Below are positions 9,530-18,295 of a stretch of 64,000 nucleotides of DNA, piece after piece. Below the pieces are notes generated by a model. The model saw nothing but the letters and a program-made list of their open reading frames with translations, did not search any database and was not told the DNA's origin. This stretch comes from JAUILA01 sp964563925 (GTDB taxonomy: Bacteria > Bacteroidota > Bacteroidia > Cytophagales > Cyclobacteriaceae): NCBI GenBank assembly GCA_964563925.1, contig CAZLZD010000008.1:1-64000 (forward strand). The letters run 5' to 3'. Position 1 is the stretch's first letter, and each line of letters starts with the position of its first letter. Made by a program: the position numbers and the translations under genes.

Positions 9530-11034
9530 TGGTGAAAAAACGCAAATTAATTCCTTTCCTTCTTGGACCCGTTGGATTCCTGTTGCTGGAGTTTCTTGGA
9601 ACCCCTGAATCTATGGAGCCCCAGGCATGGCACGTGCTGTGTGCCACCGTCTGGATCGCAGTCTGGTGGGTTTCGGAAGCAGTTCCTATTGCTGTGACTG
9701 CCCTGCTTCCAATCGTTCTGTTTCCGCTCACAGGGGCCATGGAAATCGGAGCCACTACCGAATCGTATGGTCACAAATATATCTTTCTCTATATGGGGGG
9801 CTTCATGCTGGCCATCGCCATCGAGAAATGGAACCTGCATAAACGGATTGCCCTGAACATAATTCACCTGATCGGTACGGATGCCTCGAAGATCATTCTC
9901 GGCTTTATGGTCGCTACGGCATTTCTTTCCATGTGGATCAGTAATACGGCTACTTCTGTAATGATGCTTCCTATCGGCATTGCCATTGTATCGCAGTTTA
10001 ACCGAAATTCAGGGAAGGAAGACGATGATAATAACTTCTTTGGGAAGGCCCTGATGCTTTCCATTGCATACAGTGCCTCTATCGGCGGGGTAGCCACCCT
10101 GATCGGCACCCCTCCCAACCTCGTGCTGGCGGGTATTCTTGAAGAATTGTACGATGTGAAGATCAGCTTCGTTCAGTGGATGAAATTCGGCTTACCCATA
10201 TCCGTTATTCTGCTGATTATTTGCTGGAAATATCTGACCCGGTATGCCTTCGAATTTAAGAATATCCGGTTCCCGGGAGGAAAGCAGGAGATTACCGAAA
10301 TGCGGAAAAACCTCGGGCCTGTGTCTTATGAGGAAAAAGCCGTCCTTATTGTTTTTATCCTTACCGCCTTAGCCTGGATGACACGATCCCTCCTTGAACG
10401 GTTGATTCCGGCTATAGATGATACCATCATTGCTATTACCGCAGGGATTATCCTGTTTACGATTCCTGATAAAACCCGGACCAGGATGCTGATCACCTGG
10501 AAAGAAGCGGTGGAGCTGCCATGGGGAATTATATTGTTGTTTGGCGGTGGCATGGCGCTCGCCAAAGGGTTCAGCGATACCGGACTTGCCTCCTGGATTG
10601 CCACGCAAATGACCCAGCTGGATGGTCTGACCATGATTCTCCTCATCCTGATCCTGGTGACCATTGTCAATTTCCTTACAGAAATCACCTCAAACCTGGC
10701 AACGACCGCAATGTTACTACCCGTGCTTGCGCCCATGGCCCTTTCTTTTGGCATTCACCCGTATATGATCATGGTGTCTGTCACCATTGCCGCTTCCTGC
10801 GCTTTTATGCTGCCTGTGGCCACCCCGCCCAACGCAGTGGTATTCGGTTCAGGATACCTTCATATACCGGATATGATGAAAACCGGAATTGCCATGAACC
10901 TGGCATCCATTATCATCATCACACTAATTACATACATGCTTCTGCCTGGTTTATGGGATATAAATCCCAATGAATTTCCAGAGACATTTAAAACCTATAT
11001 GAATTCACACCTCCAAAATTTCAATGCAAACTGA
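9529..11034 (+). CDS. SLC13/DASS family anion permease
   Basis: This roughly 500-residue polytopic membrane protein carries the duplicated DASS signatures: 'SNTATSVMMLPIGIAI' and 'ITSNLATTAMLLPV', each followed by a second motif, 'IGTPPNLVLAG' and 'ATPPNAVVFGSG'. DASS carriers import di- and tricarboxylates, sulfate or related anions, usually with sodium. The start is the ATG overlapping the SGNH stop (TGATG). Being inside a SusCD operon, it probably carries the product released in the periplasm across the inner membrane. That would make an anionic (carboxylate or sulfate) moiety of the substrate likely (inference). Confidence 0.92.
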   Translation: MVKKRKLIPFLLGPVGFLLLEFLGTPESMEPQAWHVLCATVWIAVWWVSEAVPIAVTALLPIVLFPLTGAMEIGATTESYGHKYIFLYMGGFMLAIAIEKWNLHKRIALNIIHLIGTDASKIILGFMVATAFLSMWISNTATSVMMLPIGIAIVSQFNRNSGKEDDDNNFFGKALMLSIAYSASIGGVATLIGTPPNLVLAGILEELYDVKISFVQWMKFGLPISVILLIICWKYLTRYAFEFKNIRFPGGKQEITEMRKNLGPVSYEEKAVLIVFILTALAWMTRSLLERLIPAIDDTIIAITAGIILFTIPDKTRTRMLITWKEAVELPWGIILLFGGGMALAKGFSDTGLASWIATQMTQLDGLTMILLILILVTIVNFLTEITSNLATTAMLLPVLAPMALSFGIHPYMIMVSVTIAASCAFMLPVATPPNAVVFGSGYLHIPDMMKTGIAMNLASIIIITLITYMLLPGLWDINPNEFPETFKTYMNSHLQNFNAN

Positions 11035-11041
11035 TATTGAT

Positions 11042-12802
11042 ATGAATAAGATCCCTACAAATTACCTGCGGAACCTGCTGATCGGTCTCATTGTCATCAC
11101 CTCGTGTGTTACCGCCTGCCAGGAAGATGATGATATCGCCATTTCCAATGACCTGAGAGTGCTTAAAGCCCTTAAGGATGACTCCGATATTTCGAATGGC
11201 GACATAGTGGATAATGAAAATCTTTCGATCCAGCTGATATTCTCCCATTCATTGAATACAAGCGCATTTGAAGGTGCGTTAAACAGTAATGCCACAGGGT
11301 ATACGATCAGCTACGACGAGACAAATTCGTTCGTGACCCTGTCATTTCCTACGCTGGACTTTGACACCGAATATTCGATTACCCTTCCGGCAGGGGTTTA
11401 TGGTGCTGGCGGAGAGGAATTGACTGATACCTACTCCCTGCAATTTATGACCAGTGAATTTGTTCCGTCCGAAGTTACGCTGAAGACCGATAAAACCGCC
11501 TTACTGGAAGGTGACTCCGCATTGATCACCGCCACCCTTAATACCTCCACCATTGATGATGTCACTATTCAGCTGACCACGAGTGGAAGTGCGGAAGCAG
11601 GAACCGATTATACCCTGAGCGAGGAGAGCATATTGATCCCCAGGGGCGAGACAACCGCCTCCCTGAAAGTCAGGGTGCTCAATGATACCCAGATCGAGGG
11701 GGAAGAGCTCGCCATATTAGAAATATCAGAGGTGATAAATGCCGTGGAAAAGGGGGAACAGCGTATAACCCTGACCATAAATGACGAAGAACCCGCCCTG
11801 GTACTTAAGGGTATACTGGCCCTGCGGTGGGCCACGGAAACGGATGGCAACAGTGGCAAGGCAGTTCACCTGAAAGCCGCAGAAGATATTGCAGACCTGA
11901 GTATTTACAGCCTGGGTGTGGCCAACAACGGAGGTGGAACCGACGGACCGGAATTTCAACTTCCTGCCATATCGGTAAGCGCAGGGGAAGATATCCTGGT
12001 CTCACGGGAGCCTTCAGCCATCGAGTCATATTTTGAGGGGGCCTGCTATGCAGAATTTGAACATGTCTTCCAGACCGATGAAATGAATCAAAACGGGGAT
12101 GATGCAATCGAACTGTTCAAAGGAACGTCGGTCATTGAAACGTATGGTGACGCCAATGTGGACGGTACCGATCAAAGCTGGGAATATACCGGTTCATGGG
12201 CGTATAAACTCGGAGCCGACTGGGTTAACGGGCAGCTCAACTGTACGGATGGATCAACCACCACCCTTACCTCCGCCTGCACCTACCCGCTGTGTGACAG
12301 TCCCCTGGTTCTGAAAGGGGTGCTGGCTTTGCTCTGGGATGGGTCCGGAACCAACGGAGGAAAGGCCGTTCACCTTCTGGCAAACAAGGATATTGAGGAC
12401 TTAAGCCAATACGGGATAGGGGTTGCCAATAACGGTGGTGGTACCGACGGCATTGAATATAATTTCCCGGCCATTTCCGTCTCAGAAGGTGACCATATCC
12501 TTCTTGCCAGGGAAGTGACCACGCTGTCAGGGTATTTCGGCAGCTGCGCCAATGGCTACGATCATATCTTTGAAACGGATGCCATGAACCAGAACGGGGA
12601 TGATGCCATTGAATTATTTTTTGGAGCTGATGTTATTGAAACGTACGGCGATGCAAATGTGGATGGCACAGGAGAATTCTGGGAATACTCGGGATCCTGG
12701 GCGTACAAACAAGGGGGCGACTGGACGTACGGAGGAGTGGATTGTGCAGCTGCCTCGACCAGCAATCAAAATTCCGCCTGTCCGTATTTGTTTTGTGAAT
12801 AA
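11042..12802 (+). CDS. Lipoprotein with Big-like, Calx-beta-like and two lamin-tail-like domains
   Basis: The start at 11042 gives a lipoprotein leader (MNKIPTNYL..., lipobox near 'VTACQ'), 7 bp after the permease stop; an ATG at 11024 is in frame but adds nothing. Domains in order: a Big_5-type Ig-like domain (about 35-140, ending 'LQFMTSEF'), a Calx-beta-like domain (about 145-245, 'GSAEAGTDYTLSEESILIPRGETT'), then two tandem roughly 169-residue copies starting 'LVLKG(I/V)LAL'. The copies share 'SVS.G(D/E).IL.(S/A)RE' and 'ETYGDANVDGT', and resemble bacterial lamin-tail domains. It is surface or periplasmic and may bind the polymer handled by the operon. Function unknown. Confidence 0.7.
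   Translation: MNKIPTNYLRNLLIGLIVITSCVTACQEDDDIAISNDLRVLKALKDDSDISNGDIVDNENLSIQLIFSHSLNTSAFEGALNSNATGYTISYDETNSFVTLSFPTLDFDTEYSITLPAGVYGAGGEELTDTYSLQFMTSEFVPSEVTLKTDKTALLEGDSALITATLNTSTIDDVTIQLTTSGSAEAGTDYTLSEESILIPRGETTASLKVRVLNDTQIEGEELAILEISEVINAVEKGEQRITLTINDEEPALVLKGILALRWATETDGNSGKAVHLKAAEDIADLSIYSLGVANNGGGTDGPEFQLPAISVSAGEDILVSREPSAIESYFEGACYAEFEHVFQTDEMNQNGDDAIELFKGTSVIETYGDANVDGTDQSWEYTGSWAYKLGADWVNGQLNCTDGSTTTLTSACTYPLCDSPLVLKGVLALLWDGSGTNGGKAVHLLANKDIEDLSQYGIGVANNGGGTDGIEYNFPAISVSEGDHILLAREVTTLSGYFGSCANGYDHIFETDAMNQNGDDAIELFFGADVIETYGDANVDGTGEFWEYSGSWAYKQGGDWTYGGVDCAAASTSNQNSACPYLFCE
11798..12799 (+). repeat. Tandem in-frame duplication of the lamin-tail-like domain
   Basis: Copy 1 begins at 11798 and copy 2 at 12305, a period of 507 bp. 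Both encode the same order of motifs (LVLKG, GKAVHL, GVANNGGGTDG, MNQNGDDAIELF, VIETYGDANVDGT, GSWAYK). The DNA has diverged at many third positions, so the duplication is not recent. Confidence 0.8.
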
Positions 12803-12838
12803 TTTAAAGAGTCTACGTTCACGGGGAAAACCAGATCT

Positions 12839-14200
12839 ATGAAGATAAAACCTGTAATACTTCTTATTGTAACCATATTTCTGTGCAGTTGTGACAATGA
12901 AGAGAATGTGGCTCCAACGATGGAGATTCTGTCCTCCACGGTCAACGGCCGGACGTTAGAAGATGGCATGACTGATGTCGAAGTTTCTGCTGAAATTTCC
13001 ATTGTGTTCTCCTCACCCATCGATCCTGCCAGGCTGAATAATGCACTTACCTTGCAGGAATCGTCCGGAACGGTTCCGGACTTTACGATCCGGTATGAAA
13101 ATGCCCAGTCAAAATTGGTCCTGAGTACCACACTGGATTACGCCACTTCCTATGAATTCTCCATTGATAATATATCCCTGGGCACGCAGAATGAAGTATT
13201 AGATGCTCCCTTCAGTGTACAGTTTACCACGCTGGAAGACGGCACAGTTCATTCCCTGCCCCCATGTACAGGTACGGGTGACTGCCTTTTCACTAAAACA
13301 ATATCTGTCGGTAGCCAGGCTGCCTCCTTTGCCTATTATGGCAGTCACCCCCTGTATCTTGAGGATGCCCACTGGGATAAACTTAAATATGCCATTATCG
13401 TCATTCATGGACAAAACCGGGACGCAGATAACTATTTTTCGGTTTTAACTTCCTCCCTGGCCGCGGTGGGCATGCAGGACAGTACGATCCTTATTTCCCC
13501 GGAGTTTAGGGCTTCCGCGGATGGTCCGGACGATGTATACTGGCCCTCCGTGCAGGGATGGCGCGAAGGTCAGCTGTCCGGATCATCAGCAAAAATCAGT
13601 TCGTTTGCCCTGATTGACAGCCTCATAACCCGGTTAAATGATCAGTCAAAATTTCCTGAGATGAAGAAGATTATTGTCACGGGGCATTCCTCAGGTGGCC
13701 TGTTCACCCACCTGTATGCTGCCTCCAATGAGGTGGAAAATAAATTTGAGCTGACAGATTTTGAGTATATCACCGCCAACAGCCAGTATTTCTATTACCC
13801 CTCAGGACAACGGTTTAACGAACAAACCCAGGAATTTTATGAACCTGACCATTGCATCGGGTATGATTTCTGGCCATTCGGTTTCAACAATGTGCCGGCT
13901 TATTTGAACGGAATTTCTGAAGCTGAATACAATGCCCGGTTTGTCAGTCGGAATATTACCTACCTTCTGGGTAACGGTACCGGGTCTGACGGTACGTTAA
14001 ATACCACAGATTGTGATGCAGTACTTCTGGGTTCAACACGCTTTAACCGGGGGGAGAATATCCACCGCTTCATGGATACCTATTATCAGGGTGAAAATGC
14101 ACACGGAAAAACCATCGTGGAGGGCATAGGACATGACGGAAACAGAATGTATCAATCAGCTGAATTCAAAGAACTTATATCCAATATATTAAAGCATTAA
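12839..14200 (+). CDS. Lipoprotein with Big-like domain and alpha/beta-hydrolase domain
   Basis: A lipoprotein leader (lipobox 'LCSCDN') is followed by a Big_5-like Ig domain (about 30-130, ending 'FSVQFTTL') of the same kind as in the preceding gene. The catalytic domain (about 145-453) has 'YAIIVIHGQNRDADNYF', a nucleophile elbow GHSSGG with Ser284, and a late His in 'EGIGHDGNRMYQ'. This is the layout of secreted serine hydrolases or esterases of the PHB-depolymerase/feruloyl-esterase kind. It is the last gene of the susC operon, 36 bp after the lipoprotein gene, and probably adds a second esterase activity to the uptake system (inference). Confidence 0.78.
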   Translation: MKIKPVILLIVTIFLCSCDNEENVAPTMEILSSTVNGRTLEDGMTDVEVSAEISIVFSSPIDPARLNNALTLQESSGTVPDFTIRYENAQSKLVLSTTLDYATSYEFSIDNISLGTQNEVLDAPFSVQFTTLEDGTVHSLPPCTGTGDCLFTKTISVGSQAASFAYYGSHPLYLEDAHWDKLKYAIIVIHGQNRDADNYFSVLTSSLAAVGMQDSTILISPEFRASADGPDDVYWPSVQGWREGQLSGSSAKISSFALIDSLITRLNDQSKFPEMKKIIVTGHSSGGLFTHLYAASNEVENKFELTDFEYITANSQYFYYPSGQRFNEQTQEFYEPDHCIGYDFWPFGFNNVPAYLNGISEAEYNARFVSRNITYLLGNGTGSDGTLNTTDCDAVLLGSTRFNRGENIHRFMDTYYQGENAHGKTIVEGIGHDGNRMYQSAEFKELISNILKH

Positions 14201-14233
14201 TTCAGTTGCTGACTGCGTTGGGAAAGGGGTGAT

Positions 14234-15592
14234 TTAAGCAGCGCCACCGGCCTGGTTGACTTCTGCCATTTTCGGCTCCATCAGCTCAACCACCATGGCA
14301 ATGGCCTGCTCCCAGGCAGCACGCACATTCTCTGTACAGACATCGCCTAATTGGGTTTCTATGGTTTCCATCAGGATTTCCTTTACGATCGGATAATGTT
14401 CAGGCCTGACACCATAATCTTCGTGCTGCTGGCCAAGCTTCTTCAGGCCCGCCACAAGGTGTTCAGGTCGACTCAGTGAATACACCACACCCCTCAGCAT
14501 ATGTGTAAGTAACTTACCCTGGTCCATTAAATTATGCTTAAAAAGCCTTTCGAGGTGAGGATGACGGTCAAACAACGTGGTATAAAAGTGTTCTGCAAAC
14601 CCTGCCTCATCTTTGAGCAATTCATTGAGTGTTCGCTGTACTTCCAGGTGCACATCCCCGTGGTGAAATCCTGTTATTTCATATACAGTATGTGCTTCCT
14701 CCTTGCCGCGCAATTGAACATCGGTCACCCTGGCTTCCCGAATGACATTCTCCCCCAAGGCATCATATAAGCTTTTTGAAGCCAGGATACGGGTATCTAG
14801 TTCTTTGTTCACCGACTGAATACGGCTGGCAACATTGACGGTATCTCCTATGACGGCAAATTGTTTATGCCGTGGATGGCCCACATTGCCTACAAACGCA
14901 GGACCGTAATGCAAGCCCACTCCAATACTCAATTGGGCATCAAAATTTCCCATATCCCATTTATTGAGACGGTCCACTGCATACTGCATGCCCAGAGCTG
15001 CCCTCACTGCCTGCGTACAAACAGTTTTGGCATCACCTCCAGTGGTTCCGAAAAGGGCTACGATCTCATCCCCTACGTACTGGTAGATTACGCCATTGTT
15101 CATCAGGATCGGATCCCCCATTTCCGTAAAATACCGGTTCAGCATATGAGCCAGGTCAAACGTGCCATGAGCGCCTGCCAGTAGTGTGAAGTTCCTCATA
15201 TCACAAAAGAGTATGGCAAGTTCCCTTTCCTCGCCCAGGCTGTTGGTCAGGGCTTCCAGCTGAAGACTGCTGACCTCAGCATTAGTCCAGATGATCCTTT
15301 CAAGGGTTACCGATCCACTGTTGATTTTAGTCTGACAAGCCAGCCTGATTGACGGATCCCATGCCCGTGCCTCGGAGAGTTCGGTTTCCCTTTCTGTAGG
15401 AGGTGACAGGTTTTCGGCACCATCCAGTATACGGATACGGCAGGTGGTACACATCCCGTATCCCCCGCACTCATGGACATGAGGAATCCGGTGGAAAATC
15501 GACTGATCCAGCAGGTTTTTGTCCGTATTCTCCACTTCCACAGTACGATTGAGATTCCGATAGGTGATTGTTACGGGCTTCTGTGAATTCAT
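14234..15592 (-). CDS. Ferredoxin-class III nucleotidyl cyclase-globin fusion protein
   Basis: Three domains are visible in 452 residues. Residues 1-105 form a [2Fe-2S] ferredoxin with Cys42-x5-Cys48-x2-Cys51-x34-Cys86. Residues 118-305 form a class III cyclase with both metal Asp (Asp131 in 'FCDMRNFT', Asp175 in 'YVGDEI') and the transition-state pair Asn253/Arg257. Residues 315-440 form a globin with Tyr337 (B10 position), Phe351 (CD1) and a likely proximal His390 in 'GQQHEDYG'. The usual purine-selecting pair is replaced by Gln171 and Ala246, so ATP versus GTP use cannot be predicted. No signal or membrane segment is present. A cytosolic cyclase gated by heme ligand (O2/NO) or redox state is the natural inference. 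Transcribed alone. Confidence 0.88.
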   Translation of the reverse strand: MNSQKPVTITYRNLNRTVEVENTDKNLLDQSIFHRIPHVHECGGYGMCTTCRIRILDGAENLSPPTERETELSEARAWDPSIRLACQTKINSGSVTLERIIWTNAEVSSLQLEALTNSLGEERELAILFCDMRNFTLLAGAHGTFDLAHMLNRYFTEMGDPILMNNGVIYQYVGDEIVALFGTTGGDAKTVCTQAVRAALGMQYAVDRLNKWDMGNFDAQLSIGVGLHYGPAFVGNVGHPRHKQFAVIGDTVNVASRIQSVNKELDTRILASKSLYDALGENVIREARVTDVQLRGKEEAHTVYEITGFHHGDVHLEVQRTLNELLKDEAGFAEHFYTTLFDRHPHLERLFKHNLMDQGKLLTHMLRGVVYSLSRPEHLVAGLKKLGQQHEDYGVRPEHYPIVKEILMETIETQLGDVCTENVRAAWEQAIAMVVELMEPKMAEVNQAGGAA

Positions 15593-15685
15593 TGAATAAG
15601 GTGCGAACCGGGATTGATAAACTATGTAACAATATATTAATTCCCTGGCTGATAACCGGATATCCCGGGAGAATTTATGGAATTA

Positions 15686-16462
15686 TTATCCTGAAATAAG
15701 ATATCCGCCATCGGCAGTATATACACCACCGGTCTGGTAGGAACCCGCATCCGAAGCCAGCAGCATGACCAGTCCGGCCATCTCATCGGGTTCTGCAATC
15801 CGGCGCAGGGGTACGGCCTTTTCATATTCGCTTACGATTTTTTCATTGGTCCAGAGCCCTTCACTGAACTTGGTCCGGATCAGTCCCGGGCACACGACAT
15901 TGGAGCGGATTCCGAACCGGCCCCACTCCTTTGCCTGGTTTTTAGTCAGCATAATCAGCGCAGCTTTTGTCACACTGTATAACCCCAGCCCGAAACCGGG
16001 ATGAATTCCTTCCACCGATGAGATGTGGATGATACTTCCCTTTTTCTGATCCTTCATGACTGGCAGGACGAGGTTGGACAAGGCGTAGGGTGCCTTGACA
16101 TTGACCTCCATGATCTTGTCAAAAACATCATCGCCGGCCCCTTCGAGCGGACCGTAATACGGATTTATGGCGGCATTGTTGACCAGTATATCAATTCGTC
16201 CGTACTGATCCATTGTTTTTTGTACAAGCTCCTTGCGCTGTTCGGGATCACCCACATGGCAGGCAATGGCCGTTGCTTTCAACCCATCCGCCTGAAAATT
16301 TCCGGCCACCTCGCCGATGGCTTCCTGACTCCTGCTGCTGATAACCACCGAAGCTCCCTGCTCGGCAAGTCCGCGTGCAATGGATTCTCCAATACCCTTG
16401 CTTGACCCCGTGACTATGGCTACCCGACCACTCAGGTCAAACTGTTTCTTTATACGCTCCAT
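15686..16462 (-). CDS. SDR family oxidoreductase
   Basis: The 258-residue classical short-chain dehydrogenase has the Rossmann motif 'TGSSKGIG' near residue 18, 'LVNNAAINPYYG', and the catalytic Ser with Tyr-x3-Lys in 'ISSVEGIH...YSVTKAAL'. It ends with the common 'GGVYTADGGYLIS'. The basic SSK around the glycine motif suggests NADP(H). It lies 18 bp after the acyl-CoA dehydrogenase stop and is probably co-transcribed with that gene and the sulfatase upstream. Substrate unknown; a 3-hydroxyacyl or alcohol substrate would fit the neighbour. Confidence 0.9.
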   Translation of the reverse strand: MERIKKQFDLSGRVAIVTGSSKGIGESIARGLAEQGASVVISSRSQEAIGEVAGNFQADGLKATAIACHVGDPEQRKELVQKTMDQYGRIDILVNNAAINPYYGPLEGAGDDVFDKIMEVNVKAPYALSNLVLPVMKDQKKGSIIHISSVEGIHPGFGLGLYSVTKAALIMLTKNQAKEWGRFGIRSNVVCPGLIRTKFSEGLWTNEKIVSEYEKAVPLRRIAEPDEMAGLVMLLASDAGSYQTGGVYTADGGYLISG

Positions 16463-16480
16463 AAATACAATTGATTTAAT

Positions 16481-18295
16481 TCAGTTTTCAGGAAACAGGA
16501 TTTCTGCATCCCTGGAGGTTATACCATCATTTTCCAGGATCGTTGACGCAATCCGGTGAACCGAGGGCATCTCATAGAAATAATAAAATTCAAGCGCCTG
16601 TAGTTTAGCCTGATAAAAGGAATCAGAAAACGGACGCTCGTCATTCCCAGGGGTTTCGCTGGCGGCCAGCCCCATCCATAGCCATTGCCAGCCAGTCACT
16701 AGTACCCCCATCATTTCCATGACCAGGGTGGCATCGGCCAGGAACCTTTCAAAATTTCCGGACCCAGCGAATTCCAGCAGAACCGTTATGACCTCCTGCG
16801 ACTTTTCGAGAGACTCCCTTAGCGTTTCAGCGTACCCGGCAAGCTCACCTGATCCTGCACGAGATATGGTCTTGCCTATCTCCCGGCACAACAGCTTATA
16901 TGCTTTCCCATCTTCCATGGTAATTTTCCTGCCAAGCAAATCCTGCGACTGAATGCCTGTCGTGCCTTCATAGATGGCAAAAATACGGATGTCGCGGTAG
17001 TATTGCTGGAGAATGAAGTCTGCGCAGAAACCATAACCACCCAGCACCTGCAATCCCTGGCTGACTGATTCAATCCCCTTTTCGGCGGGATAGGTTTTGG
17101 CAACCGGGGTGAGGATTTCCAGCAAGAGGTGATATTCCTGCCTTTTTTCCTTTTCAGGATGAGACAGCGACAGGTCATGATAGCGTGAGGCAAGCAAAAC
17201 CAGACTCAGTGCCCCTTCGGCAATTACTTTCTGCTGCAGCAACATCCGCTTTACATCGGAATGATGGATGATGAGGCTTTGCGGTTCAGTGGAGTTCTTG
17301 GCGCCGGCATCATTGAGCCTGCGCCCCTGGGGACGTTCCCGTGCATAGGCCAGGGAAGCCTGGTATGCTGCCATGGCAATGGCCGCTGCTCCCCTGCCAA
17401 CTGCAATCCGGGCACCGTTCATCATTAGGAACATATATTTCAGGCCCTGGTGGGGTTCACCTACCAGCCAGCCCCGGCATTCCCCTTTATCTCCAAAGGA
17501 AAGGTGGCTGGTGCAATATCCGCGCTGTCCCATTTTCTGAAAGTCCCCGATTGTGTTTACATCGTTAAACTGAAGTGATCCGTCAGGCCCGGGAATAAAT
17601 TTTGGCACAGCAAACAGGGAGATGCCCTTCGTTCCCGGAGGGGCACCTTCTATGCGGGCCAGTACCAGGTGTACCACATTGCCAATACCCTCATAATCGC
17701 CACCCGAAATGAATATTTTCTGTCCGCTGATATGATAGCTGTCCCCTGCCGGCCGGGCCTGGGTAATGATATCTGAAAGGGAGCTGCCTGCCTGTGGCTC
17801 GGTCAGGCACATGGTACCGGCCCATTCTCCAGCCAGCATTTTCGGGACGAAACGCTGCCTCAATTCCTCCCCGGCAAAATGAACCAGTAATTCAGCCGCT
17901 CCCATGGTGAGGCCGGCATATCCGGGCAGGTGATTGTTTGCCGCTTCCTGTATGTACATATAGGCCGAGACGACCATGAGCGGCAACTGCAAGCCTCCCT
18001 CACCGGCCTCCAGGGGACCCGCAATAAGCCCCATTTCCCCGCTCTTTTTCATGTATTCAGGCACCTTCGGGTGTACAATAATGTTGCCATCCGCATAATG
18101 CGCCGGGTTTTCATCCATCTCCCGGTAACACGGGGCAAGCTCACGGTCGGCAAACGCTTTGACCGACTGGAGCATCATGTCAACAGACCCTTTGTCAAAG
18201 TCTGTGTAGCGAGGCAATGAAAGAACGGCTTCCAGGTCGTGAACCTCATAAAGCAGGAACTCCAGGGTTTCCTGGTCCAGGTATGTATTATTCAT
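16481..18295 (-). CDS. Acyl-CoA dehydrogenase with C-terminal extension
   Basis: At 604 residues this is the long form of the family. It shows the FAD/substrate signatures 'GTMCLTEPQAGSSLSDI' and 'SGQKIFISGGDYEG', the 'GARIAVGRGAAAIA' helix and 'QVLGGYGFCADFILQQYYRD...IYEGTTGIQSQDLLGRK', then an extra C-terminal helical domain (about 470-604) as in AidB-like and long-chain types. It catalyses alpha,beta-dehydrogenation of an acyl-CoA in the cytosol. The ATG overlaps the sulfatase stop by one base (TGATG) and the SDR follows 18 bp on. Confidence 0.92.
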   Translation of the reverse strand: MNNTYLDQETLEFLLYEVHDLEAVLSLPRYTDFDKGSVDMMLQSVKAFADRELAPCYREMDENPAHYADGNIIVHPKVPEYMKKSGEMGLIAGPLEAGEGGLQLPLMVVSAYMYIQEAANNHLPGYAGLTMGAAELLVHFAGEELRQRFVPKMLAGEWAGTMCLTEPQAGSSLSDIITQARPAGDSYHISGQKIFISGGDYEGIGNVVHLVLARIEGAPPGTKGISLFAVPKFIPGPDGSLQFNDVNTIGDFQKMGQRGYCTSHLSFGDKGECRGWLVGEPHQGLKYMFLMMNGARIAVGRGAAAIAMAAYQASLAYARERPQGRRLNDAGAKNSTEPQSLIIHHSDVKRMLLQQKVIAEGALSLVLLASRYHDLSLSHPEKEKRQEYHLLLEILTPVAKTYPAEKGIESVSQGLQVLGGYGFCADFILQQYYRDIRIFAIYEGTTGIQSQDLLGRKITMEDGKAYKLLCREIGKTISRAGSGELAGYAETLRESLEKSQEVITVLLEFAGSGNFERFLADATLVMEMMGVLVTGWQWLWMGLAASETPGNDERPFSDSFYQAKLQALEFYYFYEMPSVHRIASTILENDGITSRDAEILFPEN

